The notes: generated by a model not told the origin, from the letters alone. A stretch of DNA of 64,000 bases from Gambelia wislizenii (GCA_030847615.1 JAUMIR010000014.1:13492501-13556500), one strand, 5' to 3'. Shown: positions 35,009-49,699, numbered from the stretch's first letter. Made by a program: numbers and translations.

Positions 35009-35098
35009 GGTGATCCAGGACCTACAGGTCTTCCTGGGAAAGATGGCCCAGCTGGTCTGAGAGGGTTCCCAGGAGATAGAGGCCTCCCTGGTCCAATT
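35009..35098 (+). CDS. COL5A1: COL5A1 exon c (90 bp, 10 triplets)
   Basis: Ten triplets begin [16 protein letters not shown] and end GDRGLPGPI. The acceptor is ctttgcag and the donor gtaagt. It is the only exon in the window whose length is not a multiple of 54. Size 90 is a known variant class in fibrillar collagens, and a 90-bp exon is expected at this point of COL5A1. It keeps phase 0 and the Gly register. Confidence 0.93.
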
Positions 35099-35940
35099 GT
35101 AAGTAAAGCTCTTTTTGAGGCATTAAGCCAAAAGCATTAATCTAGGCCGGGGTGGGCAACTGTGTGAGGGTCAAGGGGCAATTCTCCCCTCAGACCCCAT
35201 GTGCCACATCCTCACAGCAAGCTAAAACATCTGTTTTCTTCTGCAGTCCCTCTCAAAATGGCATCAGGAAGTGATTGGACATTACTTCCTGTTGATATTT
35301 TGAGATGGACTGCAGAAGAAAATAAGAGGTGGCACAGGGTTCTGGTGTGCTTATGAGAGTAAGTGGAGTATTTGCACATGTTTTCATACATTTTGGGAGC
35401 CTTTATGTGTTTAGGGGGAAAGAATTTTCTGAAAACCATGCTGATTTTTTTTTAAAAAAATGGGGAGAGTGTTGAGGGGTTTCTAGGGCCACATAAGTGG
35501 TATCCAGGGGCCTGCGCTTGGTTTACCCCTGATCTAGACCAAGAGTGCAGAACCACTTTAAGGCTGAGGCTTGGTTTCAATTCCACATACATTCATGTGA
35601 ACCATTTTCCAAGGGTGAGTGAAACCAAAGTCAAGAGGAGCGGGCCCCAAAACACCCTCATATTTTAGCTTCACGTTCTTACTTCCAAGAACCAGGTATT
35701 AGTAAGGAAGGCATCTCAGTCTTTTATAATGGTGTGGAGGAGCCTGTACAAAGCCTGTACTAAGATTGGAGAAGCCACTGAACAATGGTATTTTGGGAGA
35801 ACAGAAGAAGCCAGGTCTAGAACCTCAGAAAGCTGTATTTGTCCCCAGTGCTGAGACTCTCAACTCCTGATCCACTGCCCATTGTCTGAGAATGGATGAC
35901 CTTTTATTTTTTCCCCCCTCTCCTATCTTGTTGCCTCCAG
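35099..35940. other. Intron between exons c and d (842 bp)
   Basis: GT-AG intron. Near 35240-35310 the stretches caaaatggcatcaggaagtg and ttgatattttgagatggac form a weak inverted pair. Nothing else recognised. Confidence 0.5.
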
Positions 35941-35994
35941 GGACCTGTGGGGCTGAAAGGCAACGAAGGGCCACCAGGACCCCCTGGGCCAGCA
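35941..35994 (+). CDS. COL5A1: COL5A1 exon d (54 bp, 6 triplets)
   Basis: This exon encodes [18 protein letters not shown]. The acceptor is ttgcctccag, preceded by a long T/C-rich tract, and the donor is gtaagt. The GLKGNEG segment is shared with mammalian COL5A1 from memory. Confidence 0.93.
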
Positions 35995-36304
35995 GTAAGT
36001 ATAAGTCTTTGTTGTCTTGATTCTTAACACTCATCAGTGGGAAATGGTGTGGAAGGTCTTGTCAGTTGCTTTCCTGTTCAAAACAAATGGTTGCACTCAA
36101 ATCTGGGAGGCATCCAGTGTTGCTTCCAGAGCTCCTCATTTCAAGAGGATGGGGTTCCTTGTTTTTCTATGTACCAATGCTGGCTGGGGGATTCTGGAAG
36201 TAACAGTCCAAGAAGGCACTTTTTCCTCTGCTCTGGAAGTTCTTGCCTGCAGCATTTGGGGGAAAGGGACCACGATTGGATCTTGTGCATGTGCCTTCAG
36301 GTCT

Positions 36305-36490
36305 CCTGTCGAGGGTGACCCCATACATTTCATAGGGTTTTCTTAGACAAGGAATACTCAGAGGTGGTTTTGCCAGTTCCTTCCTCTGAAATATAACCTA
36401 CAGCACCTGGTATTCATTGGCAATCTCCCATCCAAGTACTAACCAGGGCTAACCCTGCTTAGCTTCCAAGATCAGATGGGACCTGGGGCC
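36305..36490 (-). mobile_element. 5S rRNA-derived SINE, minus strand
   Basis: Reverse-complemented, 36402-36482 reads like 5S rRNA: ctgatcttggaagctaagca, gttagtacttggatggg and ggtgctgtagg follow in the 5S order. The remainder towards 36305 is SINE body. This matches the 5S-derived SINE type reported from lizards. It is not a functional 5S gene. Confidence 0.78.
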
Positions 36491-38148
<1,658 letters not shown>

Positions 38149-38224
38149 TGACAAGTGGGAATGTTTTGCCTTACTGTTTTCAGAGATGGACAGTAACACA
38201 CTAAAGTAGCACAATTACCTGTAA

Positions 38225-38227
<3 letters not shown>

Positions 38228-38256
<29 letters not shown>
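38228..38256. repeat. (TG)n microsatellite
   Basis: About fourteen TG units next to the tail of a 5S-derived SINE. Confidence 0.92.
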
Positions 38257-38257
38257 C

Positions 38258-38472
38258 CCATGACTTTAAGCTGCCTGCCGACATACGACAACCCCATGAA
38301 TTTCATAGGATTTTCTTGGGCAAGGAATACTCAGAGGTGGCCTTGCCAGTTCCTTCCTCTGAAATATAGCCTACAGCAACTGGTGTTTGTTGGCAGTCTC
38401 CCATCCAAGTGCTACCCATGGCTGATACTGCTTAGCTTCCAAGATCAGACTGTATCTGATGCTTTAGGGTAT
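38258..38472 (-). mobile_element. 5S rRNA-derived SINE, minus strand, second copy
   Basis: Reverse-complemented it contains gatcttggaagctaagcag and acttggatgggagac, as in 5S rRNA, and a body (aggaatactcagaggtgg, ttccttcctctgaaatat) shared with 36305-36490. Confidence 0.8.
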
Positions 38473-39242
38473 TTAGGCCTTGCAATCAATGGCTCCTTTT
38501 ATGAAAAAGTTACAAGAACATAATGGAGTTCATTTTATAAGTAATCTGAAGGATGAGATCCTGCATCAGGATTGCATAGCATGGATCTCTATGCATGGAG
38601 TTACATCATAATTGCTCTGTGCAACCCTTGTATTGAATAACAACATTGCACAACTAACCAAGGCATCAAATTCCCAATCAAATGTTCATATGCACCTATA
38701 CACAAAGAACAATGCACCTCCATGCCCAATAGTACTACATGTGCCACTCCACTTCTGGAACCTTGAACTAAATGTGGACATTCCATATTAGATGAACTTG
38801 TCCAGCTTCCTCCATAGGGGAACTTACACATGTGTAAGATACCAACCAGCCAATGAGTGGTAATGGTGTCGGTTCTTTGAGTATAACAAGTACTACTTGG
38901 GTTTAAAAATTATTTTAAAGGCAACTTTTAGAGGTGTTATGAAAGAAAAAAAAATCTACCCTTGTCTCTTAATAAATCCACAGTGTTTGAAGGGTGTGTG
39001 AACAGCATACATGTTGTTGGGAGTGAGTTTGGGTGGGGAAAAATTATTCATTATCAAGCTTGAGGACCATTTTCTCCAACCTGGCACATTTCACTGATGC
39101 TCACCCCTAACTAATGGCAAGAGAAAGTCTTCTCTGAAGATCTTAACACTTGGGTAGGCTCATACAAGGCATCACTTTCATGCTTCCTTTGTGAACTTCC
39201 CTGGTGAACTCAGCCCAAGATGCTGTGTAAAGGTGTCAGAGC
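38473..39242. other. Unassigned intron sequence
   Basis: No repeat, exon or RNA gene recognised. Confidence 0.4.
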
Positions 39243-39330
39243 ATAGAATTTTAGAATCTTAGCATCATAGAGTTGAAAGAGACCAAGAGAGCCATCCAGT
39301 CCAACCCCACCCCTGCCTTGCATAAAACTC
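39243..39330 (-). mobile_element. CR1 LINE 3' end fragment
   Basis: The sequence atcatagagttgaaagagac then gagccatccagtccaacccc is the reversed CR1 terminus. It is about 90 bp long. Confidence 0.75.
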
Positions 39331-39492
39331 TCCCAACAAACATATGCAGATAACAGAGCCAGCCAGCTTGGTGCGGGGGTGGGAAGGGTTTCCAGTGCAC
39401 CCCATACCAATTCAGTGTCTGTTCTATCTGTAAAAAGGTGGCAGACCTGTGCCCATTAATCTGTAAGCCAGCCCATCATGCTAAGGGTGAAT

Positions 39493-39497
39493 GGGGT
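39493..39497. repeat. 5-bp target-site duplication of the gypsy element, left copy
   Basis: The pentamer ggggt occurs directly before the LTR remnant and again at 44186-44190. Confidence 0.75.
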
Positions 39498-39530
39498 TGT
39501 GATGTACCAAGCACACACGCTCTCATGCAA
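39498..39530 (-). repeat. 3' LTR remnant (33 bp)
   Basis: It begins tgtgatgtaccaagcac and ends ctctcatgcaa, the same as the start of the LTR at 43843. The next base (39531) is integrase sequence, so this is a deletion junction. Confidence 0.88.
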
Positions 39531-40243
39531 CTCCATGTAGTCTGTAAATGTGCTGAATGAACAACCTGGCTAATTGAGAGGCTGTTGGAAGTTTCTTGCA
39601 GGCCACAAAATGTGCTTGTTTTGAAAACATGTCAGTAACCACCCAAATAACAGTCTTTTTCTTACTTTCTGGCAACTCTACTATAAAATCCATACTGATG
39701 ACTTCCCAAGGCTTGGTCGGGGTAGGCAAAGGCTGAAGCAGGCCTTTTGGCTTTCCTGCTCCCCTTTTTTGCCATTGCACACGTGGAACAACCTTTTACA
39801 TACTCCTCTACCTCCTTTCTCATCTTTGGCCACCAAAACTGTCTCCGGGCCAAGTGCAAGGTTTTTATATACCCAAAATGCCCAGCACTTTTAACATCAT
39901 GGCATTGCCTGAGGATGGACGCCTTCATGGCCTCTGGGACATATAGACGCTCCCCTTTCCAGGCCAGGCCCTCCCTGATGGTCACCTCCCTGGGGTGGGC
40001 CAAAAACCATGGGTCCTTGGGAAGGACCGACGCCAATTGAGACTGCCATCCACCCCCATCTCCCCGGGGGAAGGGGGGCGGCAGGTCGTGCTCCGGTGTG
40101 GTCGGGGCCTCACTGGGGCCAGCGTCTACCGGTGGTACGATGGCTTCATTGGTTGCCTTATGATCAGGCCCTGGCTCCACAGAGGGGCTGGCTTGGGCCT
40201 CCTGACGCTTGGCCTTGCTACGTGTTAGGACTGCCAATCCCAA
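39531..40243 (-). pseudogene. gypsy integrase, N-terminal half and part of the core, truncated
   Basis: An HHCC-type zinc region is visible (HDVKSAGHFGYIKT...CSTCAMAKKG). The frame then changes, followed by the start of the catalytic core (ISMDFIVELPES, VVTDMFSKQAHFVAC). The first core Asp is present. The sequence stops after IYRLHG at the deletion, so the second Asp and the Glu are lost. Confidence 0.85.
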
Positions 40244-40279
40244 GTGGGAGGGGGAGAAGACTGTGTCAATAACTTCTTT

Positions 40280-42218
40280 TCATTTGCTGTCATGTTTTGG
40301 GAGTCTGGACAAAGCGTCAGCTAGGAAATTCTTTTTTCCTGAGATAAATTTCAGGGTGAAGTTAAACCGGTAGAAGAAACTGGCCCACCTAACCTGCTTG
40401 GGGCTCAACCACCTTCGGGTGGCTAAAACTTCCAAGTTCTTGTGATCTGTCCAAACTTCAAAAGGTTTGGGAGATCCCTCCAGCAGGTGGCGCCAAGTTT
40501 CTAAGGCCAGTTTGATTGCACCCGCCTCCTTTTCCCACACAGGCCAATTTCGCTTAGTCTCATTAAATTTCTTAGATAGGTATGCACACGGCCTGAGCTC
40601 TCCCTCCTCCCCCCTTTGCAACAGCACCCCTCCCATTGCAACATCGGAAGCGTCAACTTGGACTACAAAAGGTTGGGGGGGGGTCGGGGTGTTTGAGAAT
40701 TGGTTCAGATGTGAAAAGTTTCTTCAGCTTATCAAAAGCCTGTTGGCATTGGTCAGACCACACTATCTTTTGGGGAGGCTTTTCCCCCTTCCCCGACCCC
40801 TTTCGAGCTTTCTTCCCCACATCTTTGGTTTTTATCACATCAGACAGAGGGAGGGCTACTGTCACAAAGTCAGGGATGAAGGACCGGTAAAAGTTAGCAA
40901 ATCCAAGGAAGCTTTGCAGCTGCTTCCTAGTTCTAGGGGCCTCCCATGCCAACACCCCTTAGACTTTTTCCGGGTCCATTTCTATCCCCTTATTTGAGAT
41001 GCGGTACCCCAGGTAGTCCAAGCAGCTTTGGTGGAATTCACACTTTGACATCTTAGCATACAGATGGTTTTCCCCCAACCTCGCAAGCACCTTTTTCACC
41101 AGTTTCACACGGGACGTATAGTCCTCAGAATAAATCAATACATCATCCAAATACACCCAGACCCCCTTGTACAGGAATTCTCTCAAAACATCATTAATCA
41201 AGTTCTGAAATATGCCTTGAGCTCCTTTTAATCCAAATGGCATTACTCTGAACTCGAAAGCCCCCAGGGGGCAATTGAACACAGTTTTCCATTCGTCCCC
41301 CTCCTTGATTCACACCCTGTAATAAGCCTCCCTTAGGTCCAATTTAGTAAATATCTTCCCTTTGGACAAATGAGCCAGTATGTCCTTCATCAAGGGCAGG
41401 GGGTACTGATTAGAAACACTGATTGCATTTAACCCTCGGTAGTCTTGGATCAGACGAAGACCCCCATCTAATTTTCACCTGAACATCACCGGGGGCCCCA
41501 CAGGTGAGGTCGAGGGCCTAATGAACCCCCGTGCTAAGTTTTTGTCTATGAACTCCCGGAGGGCATCCATTTAAGCTGGCATCATGGAATAAATCCTGGG
41601 TTTGGGTAGTTTAGTCTCAGAAAGTATCTCGATGGCACAGTCAAAGGGCCTGTGGGGTGGCAAAATGTCACAATCCCTCTCCTCAAAAACATATTGCCAT
41701 GCCTTGTATTCCACTGGCAATCCTTTCAGCTCCCCTCTGACTAAAGCAGTCATGTAGTTCCATGATTCAGCCTCTAGAGGGACTCCCCCCCCCAGGGAAG
41801 CTTCCCCCACCCGGTGCTCCTGCACACACACAGGATCTGCAAAAGTCATTATCTCTTTTACCCAGTCTATGGTGGGGTTGTGGAACTTTAGCCAGTTTAG
41901 GCCCACCACTGCCGAGTGAACGAGTCCTGGGGCAATCACAAATTGAAGTTCCTCCTGATGGTTCCCCATTCTCATGCATATTGGACCTGTCATTCGCCTG
42001 TCGGGGGGCCCCTTCATCATCCCCCCATCCATCTGTGACAGCCACACTGGCTTGTCCAACTTAATAGTACTAATGTCCGGTTCACTGACTAGGAAGGGAT
42101 GCATTAGGACTTGGGTACATCCGTAATCAACCACCATTAACATTACTTTTCGGGTGCCCCCCTTTCCAACCCCTATCCTGGCTTTTATGAAAAAAGGGCC
42201 TTTCACTCTACTCACCAC
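40280..42218 (-). pseudogene. gypsy pol: protease, reverse transcriptase, RNase H, broken
   Basis: Protease lies at 41571-42218. Its active site reads DYG (VVDYGCTQVLMHPF), where D-S/T-G is expected. RT at 40653-41282 carries PFGLKGAQGIFQ and YLDDVLIYS. RNase H at 40280-40636 carries VWTDHKNLEVL and ADALSRL. Stops and shifts lie near 40640, 40957, 41283-41570. The order fits Ty3/gypsy. Confidence 0.88.
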
Positions 42219-42469
42219 AGCCTCCTGGCGCCCTTTGGGGTTAGCCCGCCCTCGGGCGCTTAGTAGGGCGGGCTGGAGCCGTTTCCCACCAGCTCTGCAT
42301 CAGAAGAATAAGATCCACTGTCATCTGGGTCATCCAAAGATTCCCCCGCTGCATGACCTGGTACCAAAGCCTGTACTGCTGCTTTAGACTTGGGCATGAG
42401 TGGGGCCTTTGACAACACCGGCCTCCCTTCGCTCTGCTGGGGCTTGTCAGCTGCCGCTGGTTCTCAAGG

Positions 42470-43804
42470 GCTCTTTTCTGGGCATTCAGCTATGCGATGG
42501 CCTCCTTTTCCACAGTGCAGGCATAAGCCCTTCCTCATCCTTCGCTCCCGTTCTGACTCTCCAGTTGTGTGTCCACCTGGGCGGGCCGGTTTACCTTTCT
42601 TTCCGGTGGACCCGGTGGTCTTCCCCTCAGATCCTTGCTGTCACTGAACCATCTTGGCACTCCGTCTCAGTGTCTCCGCTTCTCCGGCAAGCCGCACCCA
42701 CCCCAAGAGGGTTTCGGGGTTCCCCTGGAATAACGCCTACTCGAGGATGTCAGCATTCAGACCATCCTGGAAAAACTGCACCTTAATGTCCTCCGACCAT
42801 TCGGGCACTTGGCTGGCCAGGTGGTGGAACTCAGCGGCATACTCTCCCACTGTCTTTGAGCCTTGCTTCAGTTGCCGGAGGTCCGCCCGGGCCCTTCTCA
42901 CTCTCAGGGGGTCTTCAAATTGTGCCCGCAAAGCCAGCAGGAACTCCTGGAAGTTTCCCAGTTCTGGGGCTCCCATGTCATGAAGCCTCACCAACCACTG
43001 TGCCGCCTCTCCCTCTAGCTGGTTGGATACATACTTCACCTTCTCAGCCTCCGTCTGGAACTCCTCATCCCACTGGGACATAAACCCCACCACTTGGGTC
43101 AGGAAATATGGAAGCTTCGCCGCATCTCCATCAAAGGTTGCCTTTAAATCTCGGTGCTCCAGGCCCTGGGGTCTTTCCCATGGCTCGACTGGCCCAGCCA
43201 CTCCAGGAGGGGCCATCCTAGGAGCCGGCAGGCCAGGGACCTCAGCAGGCAGTGCAGGGGCCCCTGCTCCGGGTGCTGGGGCAGCTGCTGGTTGAGCTTG
43301 GGGAGGCTGGGCCCCTCCAGGGGCGGGTAGAGCCGGTGGCAACCTTTGCAGGAGTTCTAGGAGGCTCGTCTGCATCTCCCCTATTTGCGGCTTCAACTGC
43401 TGGACCTCTGTTCCCACTTCTGCCAGGGAAAACCTTACTCCTGGCTCTCGGGGCCCCTCACCCAGGGGCCTGTCCCACCGACGCGACCGATGTTCCTCCC
43501 AGCTGCGGTCGCTTGGACAGGCCCAGCTGGGTGCCAGGACTTCTCGAACTGGAGTGCCGAAGATTCACATGCTGCCCCTCCCCGGGGCTTGCTTGGCTCC
43601 CAGCTCCAAGGGGTCGAAGGGGTGAGTAAATCTCCCAGCCCTTCGGCGGGACCGGCTCGTGTCTTCTTCGGAAGCTGCTGCAACACCCCCTGTTGCGCCA
43701 GCCCCCTGCCCAGAGGCACTGGCTCCCTGGTTGCCGCTTGCAGCCAGGTCTTTCTCCGTCTGGGTTCCAGCCTCCACATCTTCCGACATCACTGGTAGAA
43801 CCAC
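42470..43804 (-). pseudogene. gypsy gag with CCHC zinc knuckle, broken
   Basis: The start is probably MSEDVEAGTQTEKDL near 43789. A Pro/Ala-rich region follows, then a capsid-like segment (42737-43417: FDGDAAKLPYFLTQVVGFM, VSNQLEGEAAQWLVRLHD, FEDPLRVRRARADLRQL). A CX2CX4HX4C knuckle (CLHCGKGGHRIAEC) lies at 42482-42526. It resembles the Gag type that gave rise to the mammalian RTL/PEG10 genes, but here the frame is broken and the LTR element is complete at this end, so it is not domesticated. Confidence 0.82.
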
Positions 43805-43842
43805 TCAAAAGGAAAAGGTTTTAAAATGGAGTTTCGGTTTAC

Positions 43843-44185
43843 TGTGATGTACCAAGCACACACGCTCTCATGCAATCAATAAATTTATTTATTGACATGG
43901 ATTCATGTGTCAGGAACATAGAACAAAGCCGAAACTGAACAGAGCCACAGCAACCCCCAGATAAACCCTCCCAGCTTGAGAAAAGCATTCAGGGAGTGCA
44001 AGGAGGCGGCCTGCACCTGGACGCCCTGACCTTGAGCCTCTCTGAGAAAGGAGCGTTCCCAGCCAACCAGGCGGGCTGGCCTCTCTCCAAAACTCCAGAG
44101 GCCCAGCCAGGGGGGGAAACCGCCTCATGTCAGGATCCTCCATGAATTCCACTCCAAATCCCAGAATTCAGGGATGAGCCTGACA
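43843..44185 (-). repeat. 5' LTR of the gypsy element (343 bp)
   Basis: In element orientation it starts TGTCAGGCTCATC and ends ...GGTACATCACA. Boundaries were fixed by the TG/CA ends, the shared 33 bp with 39498-39530 and the ggggt duplication. The promoter and polyadenylation signal of the element would lie here. No clear tRNA primer-binding site was recognised next to it. Confidence 0.8.
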
Positions 44186-44190
44186 GGGGT
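44186..44190. repeat. 5-bp target-site duplication of the gypsy element, right copy
   Basis: ggggt, same as 39493-39497. Confidence 0.75.
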
Positions 44191-44976
44191 ATTAGATCCC
44201 TCTTTACACAAGCCTGTTAAAAGCACAGCCACCACTGTAACCAGAAGTAATATGGCCAGTGCCCTATCAGGATTCTGCCTTTGGTTACACGCTGTTGACA
44301 GCTGAATGCAAGACTTGAATGATTTCTTCTGATCCTGGAAGACAATTCTTAAGTACTTTGTCTGGAAGAAAAAGAAAACATTATTTCTGTCTTCTGGCCA
44401 AACTACTTTTTGGTTTGCCGTCACAGAGATTGTATCTTTCCTTGGCCCACAAAAGCAGACAGGCTTAATCGTTTTACATTACATGAAGATATCTCTGCTG
44501 ATATGGATCTCTGTTATTTGAGGCACTTGCTGTTCCCCCTCCTTCACTCCCTCCTCCTGCATCCTAGATTGTGAATCAGCAGAGTTTTTGGATGATGGCA
44601 GCTGAGCCTGAAGCACTAGTCTCTTCTCCAAGTGCCATCATCAGTGCCCAGACTGGAGTGATATGATATGTTTTGGGGAAGCTGAAATGGGTGATTGCTG
44701 CACACATGTTGCCTTGGATGCAGGCAGAGATTGAAGTGGTACTCCTGGGAAGTGGCAAACATCAAAACTTCAACCCATGCTAGCAGAAGGCAAAAAAGAA
44801 AGAAAAGTGTAGACTCTCTCCTTCTCAAAACCTGGCCTTCAGACATTGAAATGTTGAACCAGGGGGCCATCAGAAGCAAAATGATATCCATTTCTGGAAG
44901 TATTACTTCATCCATCTAATCTGATAAAGGCAGGGAAGAGGCATTAGTGGCCATTTGCCTATTACCATCTTGGGGG
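44191..44976. other. Unassigned intron sequence
   Basis: No recognised repeat or exon. Confidence 0.4.
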
Positions 44977-45207
44977 TTGTTGTTGTGTGCCTTCAAATCA
45001 TTTCCAACTTATGGTGGCCCTAACCAATCATAGGGTTGTCTTGGCAAGATTTGTTCAGAGGGGGTTTGCCATGGCCTTCCTCCAAGGCTGAGAGAGTGTG
45101 ACTTGCCCAACATCGCCCAGTGAGTTTCCATGGTGGAGCAGGGATTCAAACCCTGTTCTCCAAAGTCCTAGTCCAATACTCAAACCTCTACACCACTCTG
45201 GCTCTCA
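44977..45207 (-). mobile_element. tRNA-derived SINE with BovB-like tail, minus strand
   Basis: Left end gttgttgttgtgtgccttc is the reversed tail. The body reads gagagtgtgacttgcccaac. The right end gtccaatactcaaacctcta is the reversed tRNA-like A-box region, and gattcaaaccctg is a reversed B box. Confidence 0.85.
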
Positions 45208-45837
45208 CACTTGTAGGGGTTACAACTCATAAAATCCCCCCAAATCATTGAATGAGGGGAATATTGTGAGCTGTGGTCCCCAGAAGTAACATTTTCAACC
45301 TTTCTCCTTACTTGAAATGCCCAAGAGAATCTTTCTCTATTCACAACTTTGATGGGTTTTTCTGTAGCTCTATGGGAGCAGACCTCATTTTTGGTGGCCT
45401 CCGATATTTCTGGGATGGTCCCTGATTTGGAAAAGAAGAGATCATTGTCTGAGAATTTGTCAGCCAGTTGAGATTGCTATTATACCAGGCTAGGCCAAAA
45501 AGATCTGAAAGGATCCTGAGTCACATAACCATGTGGACCTCAGAGCTGTTTTTGTGGCCTCTGACCCTTCTCCAAGTTTTCCTAGCCTGCCAGTTTTCTG
45601 GGGGTGGTGGTGGTGGATAGGCTGCATTGTTTCTTCTGGAAACCTCTTAGAGCTGCAATTCACTTCTTAATTAGCTTGCCCCCTGTCTGCACTGTTTAAC
45701 CTTTTTAAAAAACCTAATACCAGAAGTGGACTTCTGGTCCATTGTAGTTTATTGCTGTTATTTTGTTTTGGGGGGATTGTAGAGGGCAGACAATGTAGCC
45801 CCTGCAAAGTCCTAGGTACAGAAAATTAACCCTGGAG
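45208..45837. other. Unassigned intron sequence
   Basis: No recognised repeat or exon; a short (TGG)n stretch is near 45605. Confidence 0.4.
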
Positions 45838-46850
45838 TCATAGAATCATAAAATTGTAGAGTTGGAAGAGACCACGTGGGCCATCCAGTCCAACCCCCTG
45901 CCACTCAGGAAATCACAATCAAATCATCCCCGACAGATGGCCATCCAGCCTTTGTTTAAAGACCTCCAAGAAAGGAGACCCCACCACGCTCTGAGGGAGT
46001 GTGTTCCACTGCTGAACAGCTCTTACTGTCAAAACGTTCCTCCTAATGTTGAGGTGGAATCTCTGTTCCTGGAGCTTGCATCCATTGCTCCGTGTTCCAG
46101 TCTCTAGAGCAGCAGAAAACAAGCCTGCTCCATCCTCAACATGACAGCCCTTCAAATATTTAAACAGGGCTATCATATCACCCCTTAACCATCTTTTCTC
46201 CAGGCTAAACATACCCAGCTCCCTAAGTCTCTCCTCATAAGGCATGGTTTCCAGACCTTTCACCATTTTAGCTGCCCTTCTCTGGACACGCTCCAATTTG
46301 TCAATATCCTTTTTGAATTGTGGTGCCCAGAACTGGGCACAGTATTCTAGGTGAGGCCTGACCAAGGCAGAATAGAATGGCACTATTACTTCCCTTGATC
46401 TAGACACTATACTTCTATTGATGCAGCCCAAAATCACATTGGCCTTTTTAGCTGCCGCATCACACTGTTGACTCATGTTCAACTTGTGGTCTACTAGGAC
46501 TCCTAGATCCCTTTTGCATTTAGTCTCATTCAGCCAGGTCTCCCCCATCCTATATCTATGCATTTCATTTTTCCACCCTAAGTGCAGTACCTTACATTTC
46601 TCCTTATTGAATTTCATTTTGTTAGCTTTGGCCCAGCTCTCCAGTCTATCCAGGTCATTTTGAATTTTGATCCTGTCCTCTAGGGTATTAGCTACACCTC
46701 CTAATTTGGTGTCATCTGCAAATTTGATAAGTATGCCCCTAATTCCCACATCCAAGTCATTGATAAAGATGTTGAATTGCACTGGGTCCAGGACAGAACC
46801 CTGTGGCACCCCACTAGTCACATCTTTCCAAGACAAAGAGAGCCACTAGA
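45838..46850 (-). mobile_element. CR1 LINE, 5' truncated (about 1 kb)
   Basis: The left end tcatagaatcataaaattg is the CR1 tail. The open frame at 45919-46836 (305 codons) covers the RT palm and thumb (NIFINDLDVGIRG, KFADDTKLGG, GVLVDHKLNMSQQCD) to GHLSGMI. It is closely related to the two longer copies but separately inserted. The frame is open but lacks the endonuclease and RT fingers, so it is inactive. Confidence 0.92.
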
Positions 46851-47082
46851 TTTACACATCATACAATGTTAGTTTTACAGGGTCCACTGACTATTACTGA
46901 GTGATGAAAATGCCTTAGTGTCTAAAGAACCATAGCTTAGTCATAAAGCACAGACTTTGGCCAGAATTTTGGTAGGAACACTTACATGTGTAAATTTCTC
47001 TTACCCGTGTGGATGTCCTTTTTTGGGTGATGTGGGGGTTGATATTCCCTTACTCCCTGTGCAGCATGTAAGCCCCACCCCT

Positions 47083-47332
47083 ACTAATAAGCCCCTGAAA
47101 CCTTCCTGCATGGCCATCCCATATTTCTGGGTGAGCAGGCAGGCTCAGAGAAGTGTCTGGCTGTGTCCCCATAGCCACACGCAAAATTATGACATCAGCA
47201 CTGAGATCTGCCAGGGAACTCTGTTCTTCTGTAAATCATGTGGCATCTGGCTGTGGGGACACTTCTCAGAGCCTGCCCGCTTGCTGTGAAGCAGAGAAGA
47301 GCCATACAGGGCAGCATCAGGGGCTTATTAGT
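47083..47332. mobile_element. Foldback MITE, 250 bp, 16-bp perfect terminal inverted repeats
   Basis: The left end actaataagcccctga is the exact reverse complement of the right end tcaggggcttattagt. The interior also pairs imperfectly (ggcaggctcagagaagtgt against acacttctcagagcctgcc). No coding capacity, family not recognised. Confidence 0.8.
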
Positions 47333-47935
47333 AAGTTGGATATTTACACTAAGCTGAGGGGGGTGTTGGATTGAGGCCATAGCATGCAGAAGGTCTCCAG
47401 TTTAATTCCTGGCTCTTCCAGCTTGGACTGGGAAACCCCTCTGCTGCAAATCGTGAAGGGCTCTTGCTAATCTGATCGGTGGACTAATTCTGTGCCAGAT
47501 GGCTTCTTTGTTGGCTTTATGACAGGGATGTAGATACTGGGAGGGGGGATGAAGGCATTGTGCCCCACCAATGAAATTTTCCTTCAGTCTCCAAATTTCT
47601 AGCCTTTGAGAGAGTGGACCCTGAAAACCCATTCACACACTCTTCTATTTGCTGTCTTCACATTCCCTTGGTCACTTTGCCTGCTCCTATACATTGGATG
47701 CCTAAACTATATTCAGAAATGCTCAACTGGAGTTTTAAATTACTGCAATACTGGAAATTTGGGGACTGAAGGGAAATTTCATTGGGAGTAAGAATTATTA
47801 TTTCCTCCCCTTCCAACCTAGTTATACCCCTGCCTCCTAATATGATAAAACCAAATAGTAAACCAGACTGCAGAGATGGGTATCCATCCTCTTTGAGATC
47901 ATCCTCTTTTTTTTTTTGCTTGCCTAGATCTACTA

Positions 47936-47961
<26 letters not shown>
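47936..47961. repeat. (CA)n microsatellite
   Basis: About thirteen CA units followed by (TA)n, 150 bp before exon f. Confidence 0.92.
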
Positions 47962-47969
<8 letters not shown>

Positions 47970-48110
47970 TAAATTCTCTTTTGTCAAAAAAATTCACAGT
48001 GCAGGTAGGATTCAGATGGTCTGAGGAGGAATGACTCGTTGCTTGGTGGTTGAGAGGAACTTGATCTTGAATTTATTGATTTATTGATATATTATTTTCT
48101 CCTTTTTTAG

Positions 48111-49699
<1,589 letters not shown>

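Larger units (their letters stand above)
39498..44185 (-). mobile_element. Ty3/gypsy LTR retrotransposon, minus strand, internally deleted
   Basis: The 5' LTR is at 43843-44185. Gag, protease, RT, RNase H and the integrase N-terminal half follow leftwards in the gypsy order. Only 33 bp of the 3' LTR remain at 39498-39530, identical to the inner end of the 5' LTR (43843-43875). The ends fit TG...CA and the flanks carry the duplication ggggt. The integrase C-terminus, polypurine tract and most of the 3' LTR are deleted. Confidence 0.9.
46851..48110. other. Rest of the intron before exon f
   Basis: Apart from the foldback element (47083-47332) and the CA repeat (47936-47961) nothing was recognised. 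Confidence 0.4.

Noticed and set aside
36402..36482. Possible 5S rRNA gene on the minus strand
   Set aside because: It is diverged and fused to a SINE body that also occurs at 38258-38472, so it is a SINE head, not a functional gene.
42737..43417. Gag-like frame as a possible domesticated gene of the RTL/PEG10 type
   Set aside because: It sits in an element with a recognisable LTR, protease, RT and integrase and has broken frames. Nothing indicates selection for host function.
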